A stretch of DNA of 64,000 nucleotides, from contig NC_070567.1 of NCBI RefSeq assembly GCF_026914185.1, positions 3,684,001 to 3,748,000 on the forward strand. Direction: 5' to 3'. The translations under genes were made by a program, and so were the position numbers. Source of the DNA: Puccinia triticina. Taxonomy: Eukaryota > Basidiomycota > Pucciniomycetes > Pucciniales > Pucciniaceae. Shown in pieces: positions 33,601 through 44,284 of this stretch (position 1 is the first letter of the stretch; each line of letters begins with the position of its first letter). Under the pieces are notes generated by a model. That model worked only from the letters and a program-made list of their open reading frames with translations, made no database searches and had not been told where the DNA came from.

Positions 33601-34430
33601 GACTATCACAGCTCCTTTTTGGGATTTCAATGCATGAAGTCTATACAAAAAGAATTTTTGGACATTTATCAATATTCTGGTACCAATATCATGAAATAAT
33701 CACGATTCCCAGTTGAAACATAGTGGCAGAAACACAAAGAAAACCACAATTTGGTGATATTTTAAGACTCATGAGAATGTAGCTGCCACATTTTGGGATT
33801 TTCATGGTCAAGAGCTGACCCAATGTAATCTCTGAAAGCTATACCAGAATAATCTTTGGAAATGGTTGAATATTCTGGTCCCAATATCAAATCACCATTC
33901 CCGGTTGAGATATAGTGGCAGAAACATAAAGAAAACCCCAATCTGGTGATATTTGGCAGAAACAAAAAGAAAAACCTATTGTGGTGATTGTTTGAGACCC
34001 ATGAGACTGTAGCTGCCACATTTTGGGTTTTTCATGGGCAAGAGCTGACCCAAATTAATCTCTCAAAATCTCTAATCATAATTGTATCAACATCATGAAA
34101 TCATTACCATTGAGAGGTTGAGATACAGTGGCAGAAACACAAAAAAAAGCCCAATTAGGCAATATTTGAGAGTAATCAGACTATATCAGCTCCCTGGGCG
34201 TTTCCATACATGAAAGCTATACCAAAATAATCTTTGGAAATGGATGAATATTCTGTTACCAATATGATGAAATAATCACCATTCACGGTTGAGATATGGT
34301 GGCAGAAACCAAAAGAAAAGCCCAATTTGGTGATAATTTGAGACTCATGAAACTGTAGCTGCCTCATGTTGGGATTTTCATGGTCAAGAGCTGACCCAAA
34401 TTAATCTCTCAACATGTCTTATTATAATCC
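33601..34430 (+). repeat. diverged cluster of the CACTA 172-bp repeat family
   Basis: Four old units can be seen from ACCAATATCATGAAATAATC-like starts at about 33681, 33881, 34085 and 34259, followed by AGTGGCAGAAACA, a CAATTTGGTGATATTT-like block and CTGCCACATTTTGGGATTTTC. These are the landmarks of the arrays at 7471-11462, in the same orientation, but much more diverged and with spacings of about 174-204 bp. Confidence 0.75.
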
Positions 34431-34899
34431 AAGTTTATTGAATCCACAGAATCGTGGAGTTCAAAATCATGGTTTTGGCCTATTTTTTTCTCAAAAAACT
34501 GTTGAATTTACTCCACAAACACTCCGGAGAGCACCTTGAAATCACCCTCCAGCCCGTGCCGCAGCAACAGGCAAAAAAGGGTGGGTCAAAATGAACTTCA
34601 AGGAGGGCCTAATCAAGCGATTAGGGCAGCTCCAGGGAAGGGGTAGGACAAAACCGGATCCCCTGGGGGGAAACACACCTCAGCTCCCTCCTTAAATAGA
34701 TGTTGGTCCGCCACCCAATTCTGAACTGATGCAATACATACCTATTTGTCCCCCGCGGCCACCGCCATTGCCCACGCCTTGCTGTCAATAACAACGGGCT
34801 CCCACGCGACCTATCCGGATCAAACTCGTCTGTCTTTGGGCCCTTCCCCTCGCCTTGTTGGTTCACAACCAACGCCACGGGAATAGTGCCACCAAGCGG

Positions 34900-35160
34900 T
34901 ATTAGAGATGTCATCAGGTACCTTGTGTCCGTGGGCGGGTACCTGTTGGCGGCTAGCAGGTACCCGCCGGCAGGTGCGGGTGTCTGGCCTGATGAGCTGC
35001 AGGTACCCCCCCAATACCGTCTTTGCCAAGTGGAATCCTTCATGGCGAGCAGTATACAAACAACCCCTCGCCAAGAGGGATTCCACTCGGTGAGCTGGTA
35101 TACATATACCAACTCGCCAAGATGGATCCTTCTTGGCGAGTGGGTATACTACATACAGCA
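34900..35160. repeat. GGTACC-rich repeat plus nested palindromes
   Basis: 34915-35010 is rich in GGGTACC/CAGGTACC words also found at 40600-40690, 41340-41420 and 56995-57145. 35020-35150 holds several hairpins built from TGGCGAG/CTCGCCA and a GGTATACATATACC palindrome. No gene is supported. The rest of 34431-35290 shows nothing else. Confidence 0.55.
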
Positions 35161-35583
35161 AGGCCAGGAAAGCTTGCGGGTCCAGCAGCCTGAAAATCGA
35201 CCAAACAACTTTGTCAATTTCAGCCACCGGACCTGTATGTCCTTCCAAACATTCCGAGTCTTCCACCTTCTTCCACCTCCGTCCCCCTTAATTGCCCCCC
35301 CCCCTCCAGCAAAAATGCCCCCCGACCCATTTCCCCCTCCCCGCCCGACCGGACCCACCCACAATCCCGCCAGCCAGCCAGCCAGCCACCCGCCAAACCC
35401 AAAAAGATTTTGCGCTACCGGTGAGCCTACCCCCCCCCCCCCCCCCAAAAAAAAATCCCTCAGCTGACCTCCCAACCCCCTCTGTCCGTCGCCCGGCCCA
35501 CCTTCTAGACCAGCACGTGGCCGTTGACCACCCCGCCGACAAGATCACAGAAACTCCAGCCTCCGATTTCCATACCGCTAGTG

Positions 35584-36303
35584 GTGAGCCGTGTGCCCTC
35601 AGACCGTTTGGGGTGTTCGCCACGCTTCCCCAGCTAACCCATGTGTTTGTTTTTGCAGATCCAATGGTGTTTGTGAAGTATGCGCCCGACATGAAGGTGA
35701 TCGTTGTCAAAATGGCGGTGCGAGGCAAATCGCTCGCGGAGATCAATCAAACACTCAACCACAAAGTCTCCGAAGACTCCCTCCTCCAGTGGAATACATT
35801 GTACCAACACACCTGCGATGTTGTCAGAGACCCAGCACTTTACACCAGGCGGGGTCGCCCATTGGCCTTCAGCCGCGAGGAGGCTGAGTTCGTCCTTGCC
35901 GCGCTGGAGGCAGAGCCCAGCCTGTACCTGGATGAGATCCAGAATCACATCCAGGCGATGACCAGCACTCGACATCCCATCAGCACCATACAAGCGGAGT
36001 TGAAGTTCTGCCTTCTCATGACAAAGAAAACCGCCCGCACTGTTAATCCAAACCAATGCCCCAAGGCACGGGCGAACTACGTGGCCCGCGTGGGGAATTA
36101 TCCTGCGGATTTTCTAGTGTTTGTGGGTAAGCCACTTTCCAGAGTTTTTCCAGCCCCCAGGAAAAACGTTGACTGACCTCTTTTGTTCTATGACTGACCT
36201 CTTTTGTTCTATAGACGAGGCCGGAGTCTTGCTTGGGACCCACTCACGTGACAAAGCCTGGGCACTATGCGGACGCCGCACTCAACGCATTCCTAAGCCC
36301 CTA
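35584..36303 (+). pseudogene. truncated IS630/Tc1-mariner transposase
   Basis: The ATG at 35664 follows an intron (35584-35658, GTGAGC..TTTTGCAG) that ends five bases before it. Exon 35664-36126 encodes a helix-turn-helix N-terminus and the start of the catalytic domain. Intron 36127-36214 joins to 36215-36303, restoring FVDEAGVLLGTHSRDKAW, the first catalytic Asp block of DDE transposases. Similarity stops near 36303 (RRTQRIPKP); the second Asp and the Glu are absent. The intron contains a 21-bp tandem duplication (36170-36190, 36191-36211) just before the acceptor. The element is cut off by unrelated sequence. Confidence 0.8.
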
Positions 36304-37779
36304 GGGGCCCTGTCAGTTATGTTTATGAAACTTAGGGTAAAAACCCGTCAAACAAGGGTTTTTTGCCCTAGTACTATAACTGTACTGAAATAAAACACTG
36401 GCAATAATGTGCCAAACTTGTTACGTGGTATTTAGCCACTACAAGGGTTTAAACACTCTTATATAAGAGGAGGATATTTGTAATTAATAAGGTTTACTTA
36501 TTAATAACAGGGATATATAAGGTTTTGACGTAGAAATAGCTGGTAAGCGCTTAAACTGATTGGCTGCGCGTCAGAGGCGGGAGTCTTACAGCAACTATTT
36601 ATAAAGATTTAACTGTAATAAATGCTTATAAGGGATATTGGCAATTTTAGAGTTAAGATCTAGTGGGTTTCGTGCCAAAAGGGCAGAAATAAAGGAAAGG
36701 GTGGCTTTAATAAGCCAGAGGAGAATTTTCACGAGTTAACTTACAGGTTAATTTGTGGTGAAATGTCTGGGGGGACAATTCCAGTGACTCAGTTACCTCC
36801 TTAAATACTGGAGAGGTCTCTGAGGGCGCTGAAATGTTCCCATTAGTTTTGGCTATGGGTAAATGCCAAGGGTAGACGTGTAATCTGCCTTGGCTATGGG
36901 TATTTTGTTTGTACAATATTACACAACTTCCCTTACTCCCACACGTGACATTTGTATAACCAATTGTCATGTGAAATAGCTTAATATGAAGTGTAATATC
37001 AATTTGTACTAAGTGTTACTCTCACCCGTGGTTCTTGTTTCACGGGGGAAAGGTACTTTACTAATTAATATAATTTTATGTATTTTAATTTATGTAAAGA
37101 TTTTTTATGTAGTTTTCCTGCTCTTTGGAGCGCTTTATGGCTATATGTACATATATGAAAAAATGTATGAAGGAGTAGGAATGAGGGGTTACTTTGAGTG
37201 GGTGACCCCCCTTAATTTAACACGAGGATTCTGAATATTCAATAATATTTCAGGATTTGTAAATGGTTTACTAGTTTTTGCAGACTTTAGGATACTTGTT
37301 GTATCTCTAAGGCTGACACATCAACTCTGGCAAGAGACCGGAAGCCTGAGCCTTGCACAATACCCCACTTACTTGTGGTCATTTGCCTGATTTTCACTGA
37401 ACCTTGCTTGTCCAGAGTGAAACTCTGTTGCTCTTGATTGTTTCTTCTTTTCTTCAACTCTTTCAATCTTAAAAGATCAAAAGGTTATCTCTGGTTAAGA
37501 CCTACAAAACCAGAGCAGAGTAGTAAACCTACTTCTGAATCCCACCAACGTTTCCTTGTTGTGAGTGGAGGCTGTTGCACTCTTCTTTGTCCTGGCACAG
37601 CTGTCATCCAACTTTTCCAGGTTGAGAATAGCCCAGATCAATTTATAAAGACTTAAAGTCTAGGCCTGATCTCCTCTTTTCTCTCTCTTTCTCTTCCTCT
37701 CTCTCAGTTTGTATTTCTTTATCCCAAGAAATCAAAACTATTCCCCCTTCTTTTCTTGTGTCCTGCTGTCACATAAGAG
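36304..37779. other. unassigned, probably transposon-derived sequence
   Basis: No coding region is supported. A hairpin with AGGGT-AAAAACCC arms lies at about 36345-36380, a TATATAAG box near 36460, and pyrimidine-rich runs near 37670-37710. It lies between two truncated genes and so probably is, or contains, an insertion, perhaps an LTR. TG..CA limits with a duplication were not found. Confidence 0.35.
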
Positions 37780-39806
37780 ACACAGGCTCACATGCTTGGG
37801 CTGAGCAGTATTGATCATAGCACTGATTCACAATTGAATTCCATTTGTCCGTTGGAATTACCATGCGATCACCGGTTTTTTTTCGTTCGGTCTTCATGAT
37901 CACACTGAAGGTGGGAAAAATTAGTATTAGTGTTTGGAATTATAAAGTAATCATGACCTCAAATAAACAAGTGGGAGAGGTCATGAGGTACAAACCGCAG
38001 GCAGTAATAGAGCATCGACTCAAAGACTTTTTCCATCTGATTAATCATCAGTGTAAAGTCTTTTTTTTGGATGGCCTTCTCGGCCGGGAAACCCAGAGCC
38101 TGCAAATATTGCCAGGCCCCACAATCCTTTGAGTCCCTCATGTTTCCAAAGTGATGCGTGAAGATGGCGGTCGCAATGTTCCAAAGTGTATGTGATGCCC
38201 CTAACTGGAAGATCACATTATTCAGTTGGTCCTGAGGATACGCACTAGGCGACCTTTGAGACTTCAGGCAGTTGAAATTCTGGACGGTTCCGAGGTCGCC
38301 ATCCATTGGCTGGAGGCGGCTAAAGAAATCCTTAACAGACAGGCCGGACTGGCCAATGATCAATTGGAAAACTTGTCCCACGCCCTCGGCTGAGTTATCG
38401 GACGCATTCATGAGCTTGAGCATGTGAATTTTCGGCTTTTTGGGCGTAATCTGCTCGATTACCGGCGATGCCATGGGGATCGCGGTGGCTCGATCCTTGG
38501 GGACAGCAAGGTACTCAAATAATACCTTTGCTATCTGCGCTTTCCACACCATGGCGTTGGTTTGATCCTTGGCGGGGGTGGGTAGGAACATGTGAGGTTC
38601 GATGGTCATGGATTTGACCTTTTCAATTGATGCATGGTAGCTCTGCAAGCTCAAGTCAGGCAGAACAAGCGAAGAGACCAACTCGGAGTCTGGCACATGC
38701 ACATAACCCCAGGTCCCGCGAAACGTGTGAGACCTGTGACCAACCGAAGGGTCATGGACACGTTGTTCCATGTCAATGTTGTCGATGCATATTGTCGGCG
38801 CTATCGGTACCGATTGGTTCAGCCTCATGGCGACTCGGAGGTCCGCCGCGGCCTCTGTCGCAAGAGAACTCATAGCCGACAAGGCCGAACGCCGAGAGGA
38901 GCTCAATCCTACATGATTGAGGTAATCTTGCACCCGTTCGGAAACTCCGCATGCCATGAGCCGCACCGCATTGTTCAACTGAAGTGAGTTGCACCTGCGG
39001 TTGACGGCAAATGCCATCATTGCGCATACCGTCAAGACAATCTAAGTGCCTGATGTCAGCTTGAAAAAAAACTGGCTGAAGCGGGTTATGTGAATCCCAA
39101 GTTGCTTACCCTACGGAAGCGCATAGTTGCAGCGTTATGACCGTCGGTGTTCTCCTCGTAACCAATGTAATCCATGTCTATCCCGGTAAGCGCCCCAGGC
39201 GTATCTTCACCCACAAACAAACGATCTGAAGTTTCCGTGGAGTTCACGCCGGTGGTGTTGGCATCTGAGCCATTTTTTGGAGCCAGCTCTTCTTCCTCAT
39301 TGAACCGGTGGTGTTGTGGGTTCTGCGCTGGAAGCATCCCCATCAACACGTTGGATAAGAATGGCATGTTAGTTGTAAGCGAAGCGTCTTGACGGTCTCG
39401 GGATTCTGCAGAGAAGAAATCTGCCTCAACCGTTGTCGAGCTTTGGAAAGACCCTTGAGGATAGACTCCTGTTGGCGGTTCCTCTTGGCGAACAATTTCA
39501 ATTGCCTGGGAATAACAGTAAATTAATAAATTTGGTTAAACTGATATGAGTTAATCAAGCCTGAGAATACCTCGGCTTGTATGACCTGATGCCATACCTG
39601 CCTCCCGGCAGGAGATTGCTTCATGAAAGCCCCAATTGCTTGAATAAGTTCAACTGATGACTCAATTCCAGTTGGCTGAGCCCAATGTCGACGCAGATAA
39701 GCCAATTCGGAGTTGGGTGAAGTGAGGTAGTGAAGCATGAACTGCTTCGGGGACATTTTAATGGGCAGGCTACGGAAAAGCTCACAGACGTTGAGGGCCT
39801 TTTGGT
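37780..39806 (-). pseudogene. DUF6589-type protein, truncated at both ends
   Basis: Exons: up to about 39806 down to 39571, 39110-39505, 37996-39041, and about 37780-37904, with GT..AG introns of 65, 68 and 91 nt. The long exon is 1,046 nt, exactly as in the copy at 45065-46110, with diagnostic blocks CIDNIDMEQRVHDPSVGHRS, TWGYVH, MDGDLGTVQNFNCL and FQLGASHTLWN. No stop breaks the exons, so it is better kept than its partner, but the 3' end runs into foreign sequence near 37780 and the 5' end into a stop near a MITE. It matches DUF6589, a family of unknown function abundant in basidiomycetes. Conserved D and H blocks suggest a transposase-like fold, which is inference. Confidence 0.7.
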
Positions 39807-39827
39807 CTCAGGGGTTTATTGGTTCCA

Positions 39828-40043
39828 CACTGCCAGCATAATTGGCTGGGTTGAGGTTATCCCAGTTAAACTGGGATGCACTCAACCAATTTAAACTTGG
39901 GTGATCTCAACTGATGAAATATAAATCTAAGGTACCCCCCTTGGGTTTGTATTAAATTGGTTGAGATCAACCAAGTTTAAATTGGTTGAGTGCATCCCAG
40001 TTAAACTGGGATGACTTCAACCCAGCCAAATATGCTGGCAGTG
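39828..40043. mobile_element. 216-bp CACTG-type MITE
   Basis: Ends CACTGCCAGCATA inward on both sides, with an inverted repeat of about 80 bp. The target duplication is CCA (39825-39827 and 40044-40046). Each arm has an internal ATCCCAGTTAAACTGGGAT hairpin. No coding capacity. Same end type and duplication length as the element at 2218-2464. Confidence 0.85.
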
Positions 40044-40479
40044 CCATTATACTTAGGTATGAATGGGGTAGATGCGTATCTAAAAAAGGCCGGACTGGGG
40101 GAGGGATCTAGAGCTACAAAGGCAGGACTTGGAGAAGGAATGATAACTCGGGTCACAGCTTGAGGAGGTTTTATACCTGTTATAACTTGTCACTTGAGCA
40201 GATAACTGGATGTTATTAAATGTTTCATACGGGAATACAGACTTCCTGGTATGCGAGCCACAGGAAGGTGTGTCAAGCTAGATACATACACGCATAATGT
40301 ACAGGTCAAGAAACATTGAAAACCAAAAGTTTGACGGAACATGGAAAGAGAAGGGTTGGGCCTTCAGGGATGGGGGTAGCAGCAAAAGATGGGGAGGATC
40401 CAGACAAATCTTTTGGTCCAAAAGGCATGTGTCCGCCTCGCTCTTGTCGCCATCCGCACCGTGGGACCTGTGAACACTT

Positions 40480-41525
40480 ATGGTCTTCAAAGTTGAAGTT
40501 TATGCATGTATAAATGCATAAATCATAAATTCATAAAACTTTGTTTGCAGGAAATCTCACCAATCTGCTTAAGTAATCTTTGGCTTTCCCAGCTAGGGTT
40601 CCGATCCAGTGCCCCGGGTCCAGGTACTGCCTTCCCAAGATCCGTACCCGGCGTATCCGGCTCCGACGCCGGGTACCTGCCGGGTATGGCCAAAAATTGA
40701 GCTACTAAGGCTCTGATGGGTGATGGTGGGAATCTGTGCTTTCTGATCACCACCACCACCGGGAAATGGTCCCTAAGCGCGCTGCAGAAGACCCCGAACC
40801 AATTGTCATTGATTCAGACTCCAAAAACAAACGGTTGACACGTGAGGATGGTGCTGAAACCACAATTCTTTAGCATATTCTTGCTGGCCGTGATGACAAG
40901 TGATTCGGGGAAACCTCAGCTGGTGGTCAACAACCCCTGGTAAGAGCATCCATCTCACATGACTGAAAGTCGCCATGCTGAGGAGAATACCCAGGCTAGA
41001 GCCATTTGCTCAGACTATCGAGGCTTGGTAAGTGACTTGTCTTGACTGTCTCTCCTTCCCCTAGTACTACTGACTACCACTGCTGTATATGAATCAGCAT
41101 TCTAAAGTTTAAACATGGCAGACAAAAATTGACCAGACCAAAGGCGGATTAGATCCATTCTCCAAAGGGTACAAGAAATTTGGATTGATTGCATAAGCAG
41201 ACGGATTGATCCTCTACCTTGAATGGGCTGCAGGCGCTCAAAACGCCAGCCTGATAGGCGACTTCAATAGTTTCAGGCAGGGAATAGCTATTTTGAGCAG
41301 AGGATTCAATAAATGAAATGCCTGTCCTCTGCTCCTCTGCTTTACAGATACCTGGTATCTTGGGAGCCATCCTGTGACCCGACTCGACCCAGTATCCGGT
41401 CGGGTAGCACCGGATCTTTGGGGTCCGGATTGGAACCCTATTCCCAGCCAAAGATTTTTTATGAATTCATGATTCACGCATTTATGCATGCATGAATTCC
41501 AACTTTGAAAACCATAACTCTGTAC
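40480..41525. mobile_element. element with inverted ends, about 1.05 kb
   Basis: 40483-40620 and the reverse complement of 41385-41520 match: TTCAAAGTTG, ATGCATG, AAATTCATAAA, CTTTGGCT and AGGGTTCC in the same order. The inside (40700-41340) is unrelated and has no gene. GGGTACC-rich sequence lies at the inner side of both arms. Target duplication unclear. Confidence 0.6.
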
Positions 41526-41984
41526 AGCCAGTAAATGACTGGACTCGCGCATGTACTATGTCTTCGAAAATTACAAGTCGCACCATCTCTTTCCAGACCG
41601 CCCGCCCACTCCAAACCTGGCTTGACACTCCAAGCTCAGCACCAGCAGTCGCGATCCACCCCGGCAGTTCGCGACCTTACGACTCGCCACCCTTACAATC
41701 TTCAACCCTCCAACAGCCTACATCCACCGGTGTTTTGTTACAACTCTTGCTGCTTGTGTCTGCTCGTCAATACCGCCGCCTGGAGAAGACTTGTCTATTT
41801 GTGTATCTTCCCTTCCCCTCCCTTCTTTTTGGTGTACGATCCCGCCCCTCCCCTTTTTTTGGTGTACAACCCCGCCCCATTCTGACTAACCTCTTAGCTG
41901 CGACTCTTGCTGCTCGTTTCTGCTCGGCAATACCACCGCCATCGCCGCCGCCCAGAGAAGACTCGACCACCGGACGACTTGAGG

Positions 41985-43798
41985 ATGAATTGGTGGCAGA
42001 TTGTCTTCAGCTTGAGGTCGACGTCTGACTTGCTGTCGATAGTCTTCGTGATTTGTACGTCCAGCATGTCCAGATTGAGGTTGAGGTGATGCTCATCAAC
42101 GGATAAAGGGTCCTGCTCTCTCTCAGACGAGTATGGCATCCGTTTTGAAAACTCAATCTGACTGTGGTTGAGGTTCTTCAGCTTATTCATCAAGGTGATT
42201 GGCTTGAAGATCAGCAAGTCTTTTAAGCTTGGGTTCAGGATCTCTTTCAAGAAATTGGTGATCGGCCCAAGATTGACGGCCCGCTTGACTTGGATAACAT
42301 CCAGTGTTTGGATCATTTCCTTGAGGATCAACAGATGTCTGATCACAAACAGCTCCCAATCAATCAAATTTGCTTGGATCTTTGAGCTCATTGCTGGAGT
42401 TGTCGAGCTGGCCCGGTGGCTTGTGACCCAGTTCATCATGTTGGAGGCTTTGATGATTGATTCCGAGCAAATGCCTACCGCCTTGCCGGCGGAATCCTCA
42501 AAGATAGCATCCTGTTCATGTGTGGTTTGTTGTCAGTCACCTTTGGACGCATAGTTGGCAATGTGTGCAGCAAACATACATTGACATACGTATGCAGCCT
42601 TGATAGGATCCACAAGGTCTTTCTCAAGGTAGGATACCAATTTTTCTGGACGCCTTCAGCCGGAAGCCTGGACTTGGTGGTGCATGAGGATGCTTGAGGA
42701 GTGGGGCGGGAGGATTGTTGATACGCTTGGACTTTTGGCCACTCTGCCAATGTTTCTGTTCGGCCTGGATGAGCTTGTTAGGGTAATCAAGGTCCTCGTG
42801 TTTCGTCATATAGTTAGCCACTTTGGTCGCTTGGGCGCGAAAGATCAGGCGGGTTTGGATGTCTTGAAGGATCGGCTTGAGGAGAGTTGAGAACTTGAAT
42901 CAAGACTTGTCTGCTTTGATCAAGTTACTATCCATCGCAATCAACGCATTCGAGATCGTTGCCAAATGACATAGCAGATCTAATTTCTGCTCATGCAGGA
43001 TCTGAGGTCTCAATAAATCGTACAAATAATTGCACAGAGATTCTAGATAAACACTGAATCACGATGAATGAATAAATATTGATTCTAGCATGTTTTTTCT
43101 TCTCTCTTTTGGGAAAAAGAAACTCTTACAAGAGCTCTTCTTCACCAGTTTTTGGGAAAAATGACTTGAAGAGGTTCCATTTGGCGGTACACACCAATCT
43201 CATGTAATTGCATCCCGTGGTTGCCAGAGAAATGAGATCAGGGACCTGCTGATGGTTGATCTGGATGCGGTTGATTTCAATCTTGATTCGGGCATGGAGT
43301 AATTGGCCTCTGGTTGAGACCCAGGAAGAGAAGAATTCACTCAGCAGTGCCCCATACTCGTCTCTGTCAAATAAATACCGTTTTTTGACCTGTGAAATCA
43401 GCGGACGCATTTCTTCTGATAAGGTCCGGAATTTCTCATAGAGTAACGTTTCTTCTCTCTTGAGATTTGACAAGGATTGTTGGTTGATCTGCAGCTTCTC
43501 TTGCACCTGTCGGCTTAAGCTTTTCATTTGATTTGTGTAGTACAGCTTGATCAATGTCATTGAGCGCATCAAACATTGCTGAAAGCGAACCAGATACAAG
43601 TCTGCATCCTTGAAATGCCGCTGAAAATACAAGGGAGCAGGAAGGTGAATCTCCGGAAATTGTGATAATCAAAAGTTTGGCTTGCACGTACATTTGATTT
43701 CATGAACTCTAGACAGACGTTGAGCCGCTCAATCATGGGCAAGAATTCTTGGCTGTTCACGATCTCCGCTTCGCCCGGTCTGCTGAGCACGCGCTGGG
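41985..43798 (-). pseudogene. COG3: COG3 (Sec34) Golgi tether subunit, broken fragment
   Basis: COG3 is a subunit of the conserved oligomeric Golgi complex, a vesicle tether. The minus strand shows FMKSN joined to RHFKDADLYLVRFQQC (intron 43621-43691), then LYDLLRPQILHEQKL (intron 43054-43129), LQDIQTRLIFRAQATKV, DLDYPNKLI, KNWYPTLRKTL and finally LFVIRHLLILKEMIQTLD, all in the order of known COG3 proteins. The N-terminal part (roughly the first 150 residues of a usual 750-850) is missing at 43798, where unrelated sequence begins. The last residues are missing near 41985. Inside are a TGA (42900-42902) and a frameshift in the 42650-42720 region. It therefore cannot encode the whole protein. 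Confidence 0.8.
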
Positions 43799-44284
43799 AC
43801 TAACTTAACACAAGTCCCTTCCTTCCAAGAAGGCGCGAAGCGCCTCCAAAGGAGGGACTTGAATATAATGTCCCAAATCTCGCGTGAGCGCAACCAGCCA
43901 TTTGGCTGGGGAGGGCATTACAACCTCAATATCCCCCACAACCACCCAGATTCATGTCACGCCTCCTAGACCATTGAAAAGCTGGCCTTTTTTTGGTATC
44001 TGTACAGCCCTCAAAAGTCCACATACCCATAGCAGTTGGCAACTAGGGGGATGGATAAGTATGACAGCTTTGAACAATCCGCCAAATTCAGGCCCAGATA
44101 CAATCCCGGATAGATCCGGTCCTTAGTGCCAGAATAGTATAAGGTATACATCAAAAGGCATAGACATGATTTCTTGGTTTATTCACCTTCGGCTTGCTCA
44201 AGTCTCTGCTGGCCAGCACAATTCCGGTGCCACCATAGCCTATCATAACCTCAAACAGCAAATACTCGACTTCGAGCTAGATCA
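43799..44284. other. junction sequence with strong hairpin
   Basis: At 43812-43861 AAGTCCCT.. GGCGC-GAA-GCGCC ..AGGGACTT forms a long hairpin at the broken end of COG3. No gene is supported up to the DUF6589-type start at 44285, although one frame upstream stays open from 44168. Confidence 0.4.

Noticed and set aside
36311..37775. Solo LTR (TGTCAG .. TGTCACA)
   Set aside because: The limits look LTR-like, but no matching target duplication or second copy was found.
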